Made by a program: the position numbers and the translations under genes. Under the pieces are notes generated by a model that was given only the letters and a program-made list of their open reading frames with translations, did no database searches and was not told the DNA's origin. Shown piece after piece: positions 51,971-61,412 of a stretch of DNA of 64,000 nucleotides. The stretch comes from Nitrospiraceae bacterium (lineage in GTDB: Bacteria > Nitrospirota > Nitrospiria > Nitrospirales > UBA8639): positions 62,001 through 126,000 of the forward strand of contig JACKFF010000011.1 in the NCBI GenBank assembly GCA_020632595.1. The letters run 5' to 3'. Within the stretch, counting starts at the first letter, position 1, and each line of letters starts with the position of its first letter.

Positions 51971-52942
51971 TTAGAGCGGTGCCTCATCCAAGCTTAACGC
52001 AATCGCATAGATCCCGAATTGGGGCACCCAATGCCCGTGCTTGCGATAATCATCCCGCCAATACTGTGGCATCTCCATATGCGTCACAATATGGTTCACG
52101 TACAGGTCACGAAATGCCGAGTTCCGAGTGGATTGAAAGAGCGTCCAGAATGCCCAAGCTCGGCTAAAGTTGAGTCCTGCGGAATGTGGCGTGAGAGCTG
52201 TGGGGATCGGTTCCATAGAAAGGCCGTCTGGACAAAATGACTCAAACCATCGCCAGGATTCTTCTTCGGGAAGAATCGTAAAAATGGTTCTGGTCCGTTG
52301 CAGAGAGGCCGCAAAAAACTCATTCGTCACGTTGTCATATGAAGGAGGCAGGGTCTCATCAAGAAGGACAACCCACATTTGTGTAAAGCTAAGAAGTTTT
52401 TCAACTAAAACTTGGTCTGCCTTCCATTGACTCCACTTCCACAAATTCAGCAAGGCCCATGACAAATTACCATAGTTCCTCTGTTTCAAATGACCAATAA
52501 CCTCTCCAGCGGAAAGAGAAAAAATCCATTGTTCTAAATGTGTGGAAATTTCTGCCGCCAACGGGAACAAGTCTGTCTTCCCCCACCCCTGCTCCCGTTC
52601 TATGGCCAGTCGCAAAAACCAGGAAAAGCCATAGGGTATTTCATCATTGAGTTCCCCGTTCCTGAGTGAGGCCAATTCTCCCTCCAGACAATCAGGCGAA
52701 AATGCCGCATCGACTATTTCAGCCCAGCGAGGGTGTCCGGTCAGCCGCGAAGCCGTTAATAACGCGTAGGCGCCATGAACACTGGAATGCCAATCGATAC
52801 ACCCACAGAAGGTCGGATGAGTCGTATCCCTCCGCAGAAAACTCTGCTCCACCGTCTCAGCCAAGATCCGCACATAGTCCAGCCTGGACCCGCAAAATGC
52901 CTCCCACGACGGATAGTGTTGACCGGACTGTGCATGCACCAT
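51971..52942 (-). CDS. DUF2891 family protein
   Basis: This 323-residue protein has the DUF2891 core FCGCIDWHSSVHGAYALLTASRL near residue 45-67, where the family has H-P-x-F-x-G-C-x-D-W-H-S-x-V-H. Several Trp-rich segments follow (IPYGFSWFLRLAIE, NLSWALLNLWKW). It appears all-alpha, like an (alpha/alpha)6 barrel. There is no signal peptide and the function is unknown. It is convergent with the HdrB-like gene, 30 bp away. Confidence 0.85.
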   Translation of the reverse strand: MVHAQSGQHYPSWEAFCGSRLDYVRILAETVEQSFLRRDTTHPTFCGCIDWHSSVHGAYALLTASRLTGHPRWAEIVDAAFSPDCLEGELASLRNGELNDEIPYGFSWFLRLAIEREQGWGKTDLFPLAAEISTHLEQWIFSLSAGEVIGHLKQRNYGNLSWALLNLWKWSQWKADQVLVEKLLSFTQMWVVLLDETLPPSYDNVTNEFFAASLQRTRTIFTILPEEESWRWFESFCPDGLSMEPIPTALTPHSAGLNFSRAWAFWTLFQSTRNSAFRDLYVNHIVTHMEMPQYWRDDYRKHGHWVPQFGIYAIALSLDEAPL

Positions 52943-53122
52943 TAATCCTACTCCCTATTTCATTCGTAACCTACATCACCCCTTCATGGCTCAGCGAGAC
53001 AATCTGGTTCTTCTAGAGATTTCGTTTCCCTTCGCCAGATTTTGGATACGCAAACTCGTCGGAAATCTGCTACACTCCCTCGACATTCAGTTCACTCATG
53101 TTCATAGACGAAGGCGTTTCCC

Positions 53123-53557
53123 ATGAATTTTGATCCAGCTATCGCTGCCCTGCACGCGCTCCAACACGCTGAGGAGCAAGGAGAACTTGGCGATCTCGAA
53201 TCGGATATTTTAGAAGCCGAGGGGATATTTTCCACCGATCAAGGACCACAAGCCAAGCGCGCATTTGATACCCTTCAGGAATTGGGAACACAGCTTCCAC
53301 AAGCTCGACACCTCCAGGAGTTCCTCATTTACATTACCTGGCAGCAAGTGACCGAAGGTCCCCTGCCCCGATATTTTCAACTTGGGCTGGACCTCTGCGA
53401 TCGGTTCCTCGATCGATTCGGGAGGCAAATTGAAGGCACTCCCTCACATCAACACGTGGTCGCCATCCGGGAATCGTTTCAGGGCGGATTAGGCATCGAG
53501 GAAGAAGAGGATCTCATGCCGGAACATGACGAGGATGCGTTCCTGGGCGGTGATTGA
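53123..53557 (+). CDS. Acidic hypothetical protein
   Basis: This 144-residue, strongly acidic soluble protein begins MNFDPAIAALHALQHAEEQG and ends EEEEDLMPEHDEDAFLGGD. It looks mainly helical with no Cys cluster, signal peptide or membrane segment. I do not recognise a family. It has its own upstream region and no operon partner. Confidence 0.65.
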   Translation: MNFDPAIAALHALQHAEEQGELGDLESDILEAEGIFSTDQGPQAKRAFDTLQELGTQLPQARHLQEFLIYITWQQVTEGPLPRYFQLGLDLCDRFLDRFGRQIEGTPSHQHVVAIRESFQGGLGIEEEEDLMPEHDEDAFLGGD

Positions 53558-53782
53558 CCTTGAGACAACCCCTGTGCACTCACCGGTGTCTCCGGGAATG
53601 ATCAAGCCTCATGGCGATTTGTCCGTTCGAGTGAATGAGCTTCGCCGGAACACACGTGGCGTCTCGCCTTTCCCCTCATCTCTCATTCATCCTTGCCTCA
53701 CCAACTTCTCATTTTGTACAGTTCCCTGAAATCCATCACCCTAAAAATATACCAACGTATCGCTTCTTGCTCCACGCTTCGA

Positions 53783-54220
53783 ATGCCCTCAACTAATCGA
53801 GCTTCGGCCCGCAAACCCAGATGGCCCGTTCCGATGGAAGTCAAACCCAGTGGCATTGAGGGCCGCGGCCTATTCACCAAAGTGCCATTGCGCCCCAGAC
53901 AAAAAATCGGAGAGTATGAAGGGGAACGCATTACGCAACGGGAAGGACGCAGGCGCGCCAAAAACCAAAAGCGGATTGCCATCGTCGAAGTGAATAATGG
54001 GAAGTCGATCGATGGGGCAGCAGAGACCACAGGATTCCGGTTCATCAACCATTCCTGCACACCCAATACCTTTATGCGCATCATAGGGGAACGGGCAGAG
54101 TTTTATGCCTTGCACCCGATCAGGGCCGGCACCGAACTCACGCTCGACTATGGCGACTCGCACCATAACGGAAAACTGCCCTGTAGCTGTGGAAGTCTAA
54201 CATGTCGAAGATTTCTTTAG
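53783..54220 (+). CDS. SET-domain protein
   Basis: This protein of 145 or so residues carries a compact SET domain. GIEGRGLFTKVPLRP is the S-G-I-H-G-x-G-L-F-A-like start, then FRFINHSCTPNTFM (RFINHS-C-x-P-N, the SAM/substrate core) and ELTLDYGD. The post-SET CSCGSLTCRRFL has three Cys for a zinc site. It is thus a probable protein-lysine methyltransferase. Frame starts exist at 53693, 53783 and 53834; the middle is chosen as a compromise. Such stand-alone SET proteins are sporadic in bacteria and probably of horizontal origin. Confidence 0.85.
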   Translation: MPSTNRASARKPRWPVPMEVKPSGIEGRGLFTKVPLRPRQKIGEYEGERITQREGRRRAKNQKRIAIVEVNNGKSIDGAAETTGFRFINHSCTPNTFMRIIGERAEFYALHPIRAGTELTLDYGDSHHNGKLPCSCGSLTCRRFL

Positions 54221-54442
54221 AAAACCTCATACGCTTTCATTGCACATACCTCCCGGCTCGCTTCCTTCGACCAATGCCGTTCAACCCAAGATCTTTTCAA
54301 TTCGACTTTTCGTGTTTTATCAGCCACCATCCATCCTTTTGTATCCCCATCCAGGACCACTTGCACATGTTACCTGTGCTAGAATCCAAATCCCTGGCTG
54401 GTCTTATTGCCCACTGAACGCTCATCAACCACACCGAAAACC

Positions 54443-55210
54443 ATGGTCACTGACAATTCTTTTACGCGAGGCCTCAGTGGCCTTCTTTTTTTCACTTTCG
54501 AATGCATACTTGTCGGACTGTTGCTGTTCATGGGGATTCAGGGGAGTTGGGCGGAATCTGGTCCCCTCAAAACCGATCCTTTGCAATCCCCTTTGACCCG
54601 ACTTCAAAAAATCCTGGCCGAGGGCAGTCAGAATTCTTCAGACCCGGCCATGCTCTTAACATTAGCCGGCCTGTATCTCGAAATTGGACAGGAAATCTAT
54701 CAGGACGAGGGCCTGAAACGTCAGGCATTTGATGAAGGGGCCCGTCTGGCCCGACGGGCCCTTGATAGAGAGGAAGACAATGCGGAAGCGCATTATTTAT
54801 ACGCAGCGAACCTGGGAAGCTCCGCACAAATCGAAGGTGTCATGGCCTCGGCGTTGACAGTCAACACATTAAAGACTCATGTGCGAAGAGCCTTAGAACT
54901 CAACCCCCATCACGCACCGGCACTTCACATGATGGGGATGATGCTGGAGGAACTGCCATGGTTTCTCGGCGGTGACCCGGACATGGCCGTCACCTACCTG
55001 ATTCAGGCCACGGAGGTGAAACCCGATTACACGCGAGCGAGACTGGATTTGGCTAAAATTTATATCAAACGGCAGAACTATCGTGCTGCACGGGAAGAAT
55101 TGCGTCATATCATGGATGAACCTGCTCGATCGCCTGTATCGGAATCCGGACAACACCATTATCAGCAGGAAGCCAAAATCCTTCTTGACGCTCTTCCCAG
55201 CCTCCATTAA
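54443..55210 (+). CDS. TPR-repeat protein with N-terminal membrane segment
   Basis: This 255-residue protein has ATG 54443 chosen over the TTG at 54407. An N-terminal hydrophobic segment (FFTFECILVGLLLFMGIQGSWA) is a signal peptide or anchor. TPR-type helices follow, with typical residues near 100-240 (ARRALDREEDNAEAHYLYAA, RRALELNPHHAPALHMMGMM, AREELRHIMDEP). It shares its layout (LPWFLGGDPDMAVTYLIQA, then TPR) with the TPR protein at 60203. It probably sits in the periplasm as a scaffold. Confidence 0.8.
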   Translation: MVTDNSFTRGLSGLLFFTFECILVGLLLFMGIQGSWAESGPLKTDPLQSPLTRLQKILAEGSQNSSDPAMLLTLAGLYLEIGQEIYQDEGLKRQAFDEGARLARRALDREEDNAEAHYLYAANLGSSAQIEGVMASALTVNTLKTHVRRALELNPHHAPALHMMGMMLEELPWFLGGDPDMAVTYLIQATEVKPDYTRARLDLAKIYIKRQNYRAAREELRHIMDEPARSPVSESGQHHYQQEAKILLDALPSLH

Positions 55211-55335
55211 ATCGAAGGTGGCTCCATGACGACCCTCCGCGGCACAATCGGGGAAGATTCTTGAGGAACGTTTATGGTTTTTTCGACAAACCTATACAGA
55301 GAACCCCCATTTTCTGATCTCCCGAGAACGTGCTC

Positions 55336-56697
55336 ATGTTCAATATGAAAAATTTTAGTGCCTTCGATGTTTTGAAAATCACCACCCTGACTCTCCTGGC
55401 TGGATTGCTCGTCTCCCTCGGCAGCGCGAAAGGCTCAACCTCCCTATTTGCCTATGTTGCCTTATCGACGATTGTAATGCTGCAAATTATCGAAGTCTTG
55501 GCTCCACCTTTTTCGGTCTACCGACCGAACCAAAGACCCCGAATACTATTTCTCCGGTCAAGCATTGCTCTGCAGCTCCTGCTGGCGGCCCTCCTCGTCG
55601 CCGTCACGGACGGGAGCGGCAGTATCTACGAACTGGTTTTCCTGTTACCCATTATTTCGGCAGCCGCGAAATTACGAGGCAAAGATGTGATCATAGTCGT
55701 AGGATGCGCCGTCTTGTCAATGACGGGGTTTATCATCGCAGACATGAACGACCCTCCATCGCCGATCGAGACAAGGGAACTCCAGGACGCGTTAGCCGCC
55801 ATTGTATATTTTACCATTGCCGGGCTGTTGACCTACTATTTTGCGAAAGGAGAACGAGATCAACGAAATCGACAGGAAATTCTGGCTAACACCCTTGAGA
55901 AAACAAATCAAGAGCTGCAAGAAACGCAACGGCAACTGATTGACCGTTTAACGGAAGTCGCCCAAATGGAAGAACGCCTCCAACGGATTACCCAGATGGC
56001 CACCCTCGGTGAAGTGGCCGGCCAAATGGCGCACGAAATTCGGAATCCCCTCGGAATCATTAAAGGCGCAGCCACGATGCTGGCGAAAAAGACCATTGAT
56101 CCGTCTATCCGTCAACATGTTTCCGTTCTTCTGGAGGAGGTCACTCATTTGAACGCGGCTGTGGAGGGGGTGCTGCGACTGGGCACTCCACTTCGCATCC
56201 AATTTACAAAGATAGACTTAGGGAGACTTCTCGAAAAAGTCTGCCAGGTCTCAACGGCTTGGGCCGTTCCCTCTCAATCCGTCATCCATTTCTCTCTGCC
56301 CCCCGAACCATGCTATGTCCATGGCGACTATGACCTGTTGCACCAGGCCTTTACGAACCTGGTACGTAATGGCCTGCAAGCCATGACGAATGGCAAAGGG
56401 GGAGCCATGACGATACACATCGAAGCGTCTTCGAGCCAAAAAGAAATCATCACCACCATTACCGATAGCGGCGTCGGGCTTTCGGCACCGGACGCCAGTC
56501 GGTTGGGTGAGCCGTTCTTTACGAAGCGGCCCGGAGGCATCGGCCTGGGGTTTTCTCTTGCCAAGCGTATCATCAAAGAGCATGGGGGATCGATTGCTCT
56601 GGAAAGCGAACCAGGACAAGGCACCAGCGTATTTGTGCACCTCCCGGCTTATGGTGCTGATCCATCACAATCGGAGTCGGGGGAGACTCCGCTCTAA
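55336..56697 (+). CDS. NtrB-like sensor histidine kinase
   Basis: This 453-residue protein begins with five to six hydrophobic helices (about residues 8-175: VLKITTLTLLAGLLVSLGSA, LVFLLPIISAAAKL and others). A coiled coil follows. The HisKA domain has the phosphorylated His in MAHEIRNPLGIIKGA. The HATPase shows NLVRNGLQAM, TDSGVGL and GIGLGFSLAKRIIKEHGG. The ATG at 55336 is chosen over GTG 55330. It lies 20 bp upstream of the sigma-54 activator and is doubtless its partner; the input signal is unknown. Confidence 0.93.
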   Translation: MFNMKNFSAFDVLKITTLTLLAGLLVSLGSAKGSTSLFAYVALSTIVMLQIIEVLAPPFSVYRPNQRPRILFLRSSIALQLLLAALLVAVTDGSGSIYELVFLLPIISAAAKLRGKDVIIVVGCAVLSMTGFIIADMNDPPSPIETRELQDALAAIVYFTIAGLLTYYFAKGERDQRNRQEILANTLEKTNQELQETQRQLIDRLTEVAQMEERLQRITQMATLGEVAGQMAHEIRNPLGIIKGAATMLAKKTIDPSIRQHVSVLLEEVTHLNAAVEGVLRLGTPLRIQFTKIDLGRLLEKVCQVSTAWAVPSQSVIHFSLPPEPCYVHGDYDLLHQAFTNLVRNGLQAMTNGKGGAMTIHIEASSSQKEIITTITDSGVGLSAPDASRLGEPFFTKRPGGIGLGFSLAKRIIKEHGGSIALESEPGQGTSVFVHLPAYGADPSQSESGETPL

Positions 56698-56717
56698 ACA
56701 CATAAAGGCCAAGAACC

Positions 56718-58094
56718 ATGTCCACCATTTTAGTTGTTGATGATGAGAAGAATTATTTATGGATGCTCGATGAAGTCCTCCGCGAAGAGGGATATGACGT
56801 GCTCACCAGCGACAGTGCCGCCAAAGCCGTGCTCATGCTGAAAGAGGAATCGATCGACGTCCTACTCACCGATCTCCGCATGACCGGCATGGACGGTATG
56901 GCGCTCCTGTCTCAAGCCCGCGAAGTGTCCCCGACGACCAGCGCGATTCTGATGACCGCCTATGGCACCATTGAACGAGCTGTCGAGGCCATGCGCGAAG
57001 GGGCCTATGACTTTATCGTGAAACCATTTGACAACGCAGCCCTTCTTCGAACCATTCAAAAAGCCAATGAGCGAAGCACATTACTGCGGGAAAATCTTCG
57101 ACTTTCTCAAGCCTTGACCGGACGATATCATTTCGATGCGGTGCCTGGAACCGGTCCCGCCATGAAGGCCGTCTACGACATCATCGCCCGCGTCACCGAC
57201 TCCAAAGCCACCGTCCTCATTAGTGGTGAGAGTGGAAGCGGCAAAGAAGTGGTGGCACGGACGATTCATTTCAATGGTCCACGATGCGGGCGACCGTTTC
57301 TGGCTATCAACTGCGGTGCGCTCACCGAGACTCTCGCTGAAAGCGAACTGTTCGGACATGAACGTGGCGCGTTCACCGGAGCCAACACCAAACATGCCGG
57401 GCTGTTTGAACAAGCCAATGGAGGGACCCTTTTTTTGGACGAGATTGGCGAGTTGCCTCTCTCGCTTCAGGCCAAACTCCTGAGAGTGCTGGATTCACAG
57501 GAAATCCGTCGTGTGGGTGGAGAAAAATCGATACAGATAGACGCTCGAATTTTGGCAGCCACCAATCGTGATTTGCAAAGCGAGGTTCAACACGGACGCT
57601 TTCGTGAAGATTTGTTGTATCGACTGAGTGTCATCCGGATCGAAGTGCCCCCCTTGCGGGAACGCAGGGAAGACATCCCCTTATTGGCCAAAACCTATCT
57701 GGAGCAACTCAGACAAGAGGGAAGCACTCGGGGAAAACGGCTTTCCCCAAAGGCGCTTGACCATCTTCTTCACCATCAGTGGCGGGGGAATGTCCGCGAA
57801 TTACAGAATGCCATCGCCTATGCGGCGTTAATGGCCAAGGAGGAGGACATTCAACCCGAAGACTTCCCCGTCGAACTGTCCGGGACCGGCGATTGGATCA
57901 GCACGCTGGGTCGCCTCCTCCCTCCCGATGCACCACTCGATGCCACCCTCAAAGCCATTGAGGGCTACATGATCAACCGGGCGATGACTATGGGCCATGG
58001 GGTTCAGGCCAAAGCGGCGGATGTCTTGCAGATTAGCCGCAGTCTTCTGCAGTACAAAATCAAACAACAACCTCCAGTGAGCACCGAGGATTAA
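56718..58094 (+). CDS. NtrC-family sigma-54-dependent response regulator
   Basis: This 458-residue protein has a receiver (residues 1-115, phospho-Asp in LLTDLRMTGMDG) and a central AAA+ domain with Walker A GESGSGKE. The sigma-54-contacting loop GAFTGA and Walker B GTLFLDEIGE are intact, followed by an arginine-finger region. The C-terminal Fis-type helix-turn-helix has KAADVLQISRSLLQYKIKQ. It should bind upstream sites and open sigma-54 promoters. A sigma-54 promoter lies about 140 bp after its stop, and a decayed repeat of its 3' end lies at 63040. Confidence 0.95.
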   Translation: MSTILVVDDEKNYLWMLDEVLREEGYDVLTSDSAAKAVLMLKEESIDVLLTDLRMTGMDGMALLSQAREVSPTTSAILMTAYGTIERAVEAMREGAYDFIVKPFDNAALLRTIQKANERSTLLRENLRLSQALTGRYHFDAVPGTGPAMKAVYDIIARVTDSKATVLISGESGSGKEVVARTIHFNGPRCGRPFLAINCGALTETLAESELFGHERGAFTGANTKHAGLFEQANGGTLFLDEIGELPLSLQAKLLRVLDSQEIRRVGGEKSIQIDARILAATNRDLQSEVQHGRFREDLLYRLSVIRIEVPPLRERREDIPLLAKTYLEQLRQEGSTRGKRLSPKALDHLLHHQWRGNVRELQNAIAYAALMAKEEDIQPEDFPVELSGTGDWISTLGRLLPPDAPLDATLKAIEGYMINRAMTMGHGVQAKAADVLQISRSLLQYKIKQQPPVSTED

Positions 58095-58117
58095 CCTCAC
58101 TCCCCCCGTTCAATTTT

Positions 58118-58133
58118 TTTGATTCCCATCAAA
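58118..58133 (+). promoter_or_regulatory. Candidate enhancer site 1 for the sigma-54 promoter
   Basis: Inverted repeat TTTGAT-tccc-ATCAAA, 98 bp upstream of the -24 element. It is conserved exactly in the second copy at 63124. Confidence 0.6.
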
Positions 58134-58230
58134 ATCCTTTTCTTGCCCGTCACCCTTTCAATCGGCTTTCAGGTCCTTTCTTTATCCTAACCATTTGAAA
58201 TGATGGGCATTCTTGGGGGCAAATCCCCAC

Positions 58231-58246
58231 TGGCACAATTCATGCT
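58231..58246 (+). promoter_or_regulatory. Sigma-54 promoter 1
   Basis: TGGCAC (58231-58236), five bases, ATGC (58242-58245). The GG and GC doublets have the correct spacing for the -24/-12 class. An inverted GGGG/CCCC stretch abuts its 5' side. It lies upstream of the ligase remnant and the iron-enzyme operon. Confidence 0.82.
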
Positions 58247-58283
58247 GAATTCAAGGAATAAAACGGGAGCGGAGGATACCGAA

Positions 58284-58580
58284 GTGTGTATCAACCATTC
58301 GGCGGTTCCTGGTTACATTGGCAAATCCCAAAGTCCCGCTTCCTATGGGATTGGCGATTTGAGTTTCATGGATGGGGAAGGCTTCCTGCACATCATCTGT
58401 CGTAAGAAAAATGTGTTGAGTACCTCTTTAAGGCGGAATATATCCCCTGAATGCCCTGAGAGCGAACCACTTCCACAGTCTGAGCGAGCACAATGTCTCG
58501 TTGTGGAGGATGGAGCTGCCTTTCCGGAAGCGTTGCTTATCCGCATCGCAAAGCAACGGAATGCCGTCACGTTGCCATAG
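58284..58580 (+). pseudogene. Remnant of an AMP-binding (acyl-CoA synthetase-like) gene
   Basis: The frame encodes a fragment of the adenylate-forming enzyme C-terminus: PGYIG, then GDLSFMDGEGFLHIICRKKN (A7/A8 region, with G-R altered to C-R) and RRNISPEC. The rest of the enzyme, including the P-loop and the A3-A5 motifs, is missing. The frame ends at 58580. After it, about 160 bp remain open in the same frame but are not recognised. Upstream only the promoter repeat is present, so a deletion joined promoter and gene remnant. It precedes the iron-redox gene, where intact ligases are found in related loci. Confidence 0.75.
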
Positions 58581-58747
58581 GCGGCAGAGCGGGCTCATAC
58601 GCTTGACCAGTTTATACACAGCTACGAAAGGGACCAAGGCCAGGCCTTATATCGCAATGTGGTCTTAAAGATACGAGAGGCCGGAAGCGCGAAATCATTA
58701 GCAATCCTATCATCCGCTGATTCAAATCTTGTTCAAAAAGGAATTCT

Positions 58748-59425
58748 ATGCCAACTTTTTTTGAAAGACTGACAGATGAGACTGAATCAGAACGTCAGGA
58801 ACTGAGCCGGATACCGCAAATCACCGATGCCCTGCGGGGCGCCATATCTCAAGAAACCTATCTGGCCTTTCTCGAACAGGCTTATCACCATGTCAAGTAT
58901 ACGGTGCCGTTGATGATGGCCGCCGGATCCAGGCTTTCGTACCAAAAAGAATACATATGCGAGGCGCTTGTGGAATATGTGAAGGAAGAAGCCGGGCACC
59001 AAGAGCGGATCCTCAATGACATTACCCAAGCAGGTGGTGATGCAGAGGCCGTCCGTCATGGTCAGCCGAATTTCGAAACGGAAATGATGGTGGCGTATGC
59101 ATTTGATTATATATGCCGCATCAACCCGGTGGGCTTTTTCGGCATGGTCTTTGTTCTTGAAGGGACGAGCACGGTCCTGGCCACCAAGGCCGCCGATGCC
59201 ATGCGGCAATCACTTCATCTTTCCAAGAACTGCTTTAGCTATCTCTATTCACATGGCATTTTGGATATTGAACATATGCAGTTCTTTGAACGGTTGGTCA
59301 ACCGAATTCCTGAGGAAGTTGACCAGCAAGCCATTATTCATATGGGCAAACGCATGTTTAGGCTCTATGGCAATGTCTTTCGTTCGATCCCGCATAACGG
59401 CAATCAGGTGCAACATGTCGCTTAA
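58748..59425 (+). CDS. Haem-oxygenase-like iron-containing redox enzyme
   Basis: This 225-residue all-alpha protein belongs to the haem-oxygenase-like diiron/iron oxygenase family (TenA/UndA-like). Ligand-type residues are visible: E in VEYVKEEAGHQ (E-x-x-H), E in FVLEGTS and H-x3-D-x2-H in SHGILDIEHMQFF. Relatives act on fatty acids or small organic acids (UndA makes 1-undecene from lauric acid). The nearby ligase remnant and SDR suggest a fatty-acid-like substrate, but no product is predicted. It overlaps the next gene by 11 bases. Confidence 0.85.
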   Translation: MPTFFERLTDETESERQELSRIPQITDALRGAISQETYLAFLEQAYHHVKYTVPLMMAAGSRLSYQKEYICEALVEYVKEEAGHQERILNDITQAGGDAEAVRHGQPNFETEMMVAYAFDYICRINPVGFFGMVFVLEGTSTVLATKAADAMRQSLHLSKNCFSYLYSHGILDIEHMQFFERLVNRIPEEVDQQAIIHMGKRMFRLYGNVFRSIPHNGNQVQHVA

Positions 59426-60206
59426 CGGTCAGCGCATGGTCGTGACCGGTGGCGCTGGAGGAATTGGTTCCCTGTTATGCCGGGAATTGCTAAAGCAGGG
59501 CGCCAAAGTCACCGTGGTTGATTGCACGGAGCCTGTATCGGTTGATGCGGCGTTCCTCCGTGGTGATCTCTCGACATTGGAAGGAATGGCAGATATTGCC
59601 GACCGGCTCAAATCGCAACGCGTGGATATTCTCGTCAACCTTGCCGGCATCCAGTATTTCGGGCCATGCGAAGAACAATCACCCCAACAGACTGCGTTGC
59701 TGTATGCCGTAAACGTACTTGCGCCCGTCATACTCACCCAGGCATTACTCCCTCAAATGAAAACACGAGGTCATGGGCAGATTGTAAATGTGGGCTCCAC
59801 CTTTGGTTCAATCAACTTCGCCCATTTTGCGACCTATTCCAGTTCCAAGGCCGGCCTACGCGGCTTTTCCGAGGCATTGCGTCGAGAAGTGAGAGCGGAT
59901 GGCATAACCATCACCTATATTGCCCCACGTGCAGTGAAGACCGCGCTGAATACGGAGAAAATTCTTGCATTCGGGCGTATGACCAAGATGAAGTTGGATG
60001 AGCCGGCATGGGTAGCCAAGCAGATTGCCAGGGCCATCGCCGAACGGAGGAAGGATGTGTTCCTTGGCTTCCCGGAGAAGCTCTTTGTTCGCATCAATGC
60101 CATGGCGCCACGGGTGGTAGATCAGTTGTTACTGGAAAACGACCTGAAGGCCAAAACGTTATTTCATCTACCAACGGTAATCAATCAACCACGGAGTTCA
60201 TCATGA
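59415..60206 (+). CDS. Short-chain dehydrogenase/reductase
   Basis: This 263-residue Rossmann-fold oxidoreductase uses NAD(P)H. The cofactor loop is VTGGAGGIGS, the structural motif is NLAGIQYFG, and the catalytic Ser lies in NVGSTFGSI with Tyr/Lys in TYSSSKAGL. The C-terminal 50 residues extend past the usual SDR core (FVRINAMAPRVVDQLLLEND), as in several lipid-associated SDRs. The ATG at 59415 lies within the upstream gene's last codons. The longer upstream open frame shadows that gene. Confidence 0.92.
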   Translation: MSLNGQRMVVTGGAGGIGSLLCRELLKQGAKVTVVDCTEPVSVDAAFLRGDLSTLEGMADIADRLKSQRVDILVNLAGIQYFGPCEEQSPQQTALLYAVNVLAPVILTQALLPQMKTRGHGQIVNVGSTFGSINFAHFATYSSSKAGLRGFSEALRREVRADGITITYIAPRAVKTALNTEKILAFGRMTKMKLDEPAWVAKQIARAIAERRKDVFLGFPEKLFVRINAMAPRVVDQLLLENDLKAKTLFHLPTVINQPRSSS

Positions 60207-60919
60207 AAAGAATGTTTCTTGTATCGCTCTCGGTTGTGCTTGTTCTATCCATTGCATCGTTCATGGCCCAGGCAGAACCCACATTACAGTCGGGGACATC
60301 GGTCTCATTGGTACAGGCATCTGATGATGCCACAGCGATGACCAAGGACATTCAGTTTCTGATGAAAGCCTGGGCACATATCAAATACGAAATCCGCGAT
60401 AAGGACGAACAGGAAAAACAAATGGGGGGGTTGATGTCCAAAGCGGCAACCGTTACGAAAATGTACCATGAACATGCAGAGCCCTATATCTGGCAGGCCA
60501 TTATCACGAGCACACAGGCTGGCATTTCAGGTGGATTGGGAGCTTTAGGACTTGCGGAAGAAGCCAAGAAATTGTTGGAACACGCTGAAGCGATTAACCC
60601 TCAGGCCCTGGATGGCGCCATTTATACCTCTCTGGGTGCTCTCTACTATCAAGTCCCGGGTTGGCCGATAGGCTTTGGTGATGATGAAAAGGCGCGTACG
60701 TATCTAGAACGGGCACGAACCATGGATCCAAACGCTATTGACTCCAACTATTTTTATGGTGAATTCCTGATTGACCAAGGTGAGTATGCCAAAGCCATCA
60801 TGGTCTTGGAGCATGCACTTGCCGCACCGGATCGTCCGAATCGTCAAACAGCTGATGCGGGACGGCGTGCGGAGATCAGGCAATCCATCGCTACGGCCAA
60901 GAAAAAACTGGGGGCGTAA
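60203..60919 (+). CDS. Periplasmic TPR protein
   Basis: This 238-residue protein overlaps the SDR stop by four bases (ATGA). A signal peptide (MFLVSLSVVLVLSIASFMAQA) precedes helical repeats: KLLEHAEAINPQALDGAIYT, RTYLERARTMDPNAIDSNYF and VLEHALAAPD. This gives about three TPRs with the conserved Ala/Pro/Gly pattern. A related protein is encoded at 54443. It is probably a periplasmic partner of the operon. Confidence 0.82.
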   Translation: MKRMFLVSLSVVLVLSIASFMAQAEPTLQSGTSVSLVQASDDATAMTKDIQFLMKAWAHIKYEIRDKDEQEKQMGGLMSKAATVTKMYHEHAEPYIWQAIITSTQAGISGGLGALGLAEEAKKLLEHAEAINPQALDGAIYTSLGALYYQVPGWPIGFGDDEKARTYLERARTMDPNAIDSNYFYGEFLIDQGEYAKAIMVLEHALAAPDRPNRQTADAGRRAEIRQSIATAKKKLGA

Positions 60920-61412
60920 TCAGCACCCGTGGTCAAGATTTTCCCACTTTCAACGTGCTCTCAATCCCCTTGTCACTTCAAGGAGCGGGTCAGGGTGAGA
61001 AGGGCAAGAGCCGTTGAAAGTTCAGATCCTGGCGGTGGCAAAATATGTCTACATCCCAGCCCTTACAGGGTATGATGGTGTTTGGTGGAGAGTTGGTTTC
61101 TTCTTGGGGTGCTTTTCGGGTGTCTTCGCTTCTCCCGCTGCTTTCCCCAGGCTACGGCGTGACTGGAAGCAACGGATGTCCATCAATTGCCCCTATGGTC
61201 AATGCGTCAAGCGTAACTCCATTTTTTCAGGAATAAATTGGCTCAGGCGCCTTGTCCAGAGCACATTTCAAGCATTCCACCGAAGTGTTGCACCCACGTG
61301 TTTTGGTGAAGACGTATTTTCTTAAGCTGAATATTCGGATCTATTCAGATTGTTTATCCTAATTTCCTGGATGGATTGAAAAATTCACATGAATCATGAA
61401 GGAAGGTCAGGC
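60920..61412. other. Intergenic region
   Basis: No supported gene. Short open frames on the plus strand at 61014 and 61045 lack ribosome-binding sites and motifs. A relic of former coding DNA cannot be excluded. Confidence 0.4.

Larger units (their letters stand above)
58030..58262 (+). repeat. Direct repeat, copy 1: 3' end of NtrC-like gene plus sigma-54 promoter region
   Basis: It matches 63040-63266 in the same orientation with scattered mismatches. Identical stretches include caaacaacaacctccagtga and the promoter region. It begins inside the coding region of the NtrC-like gene and ends just past the promoter. Confidence 0.85.

Noticed and set aside
59097..59414. Upstream extension of the SDR frame
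   Set aside because: It overlaps the iron-enzyme gene in another frame; the SDR fold starts at 59415.
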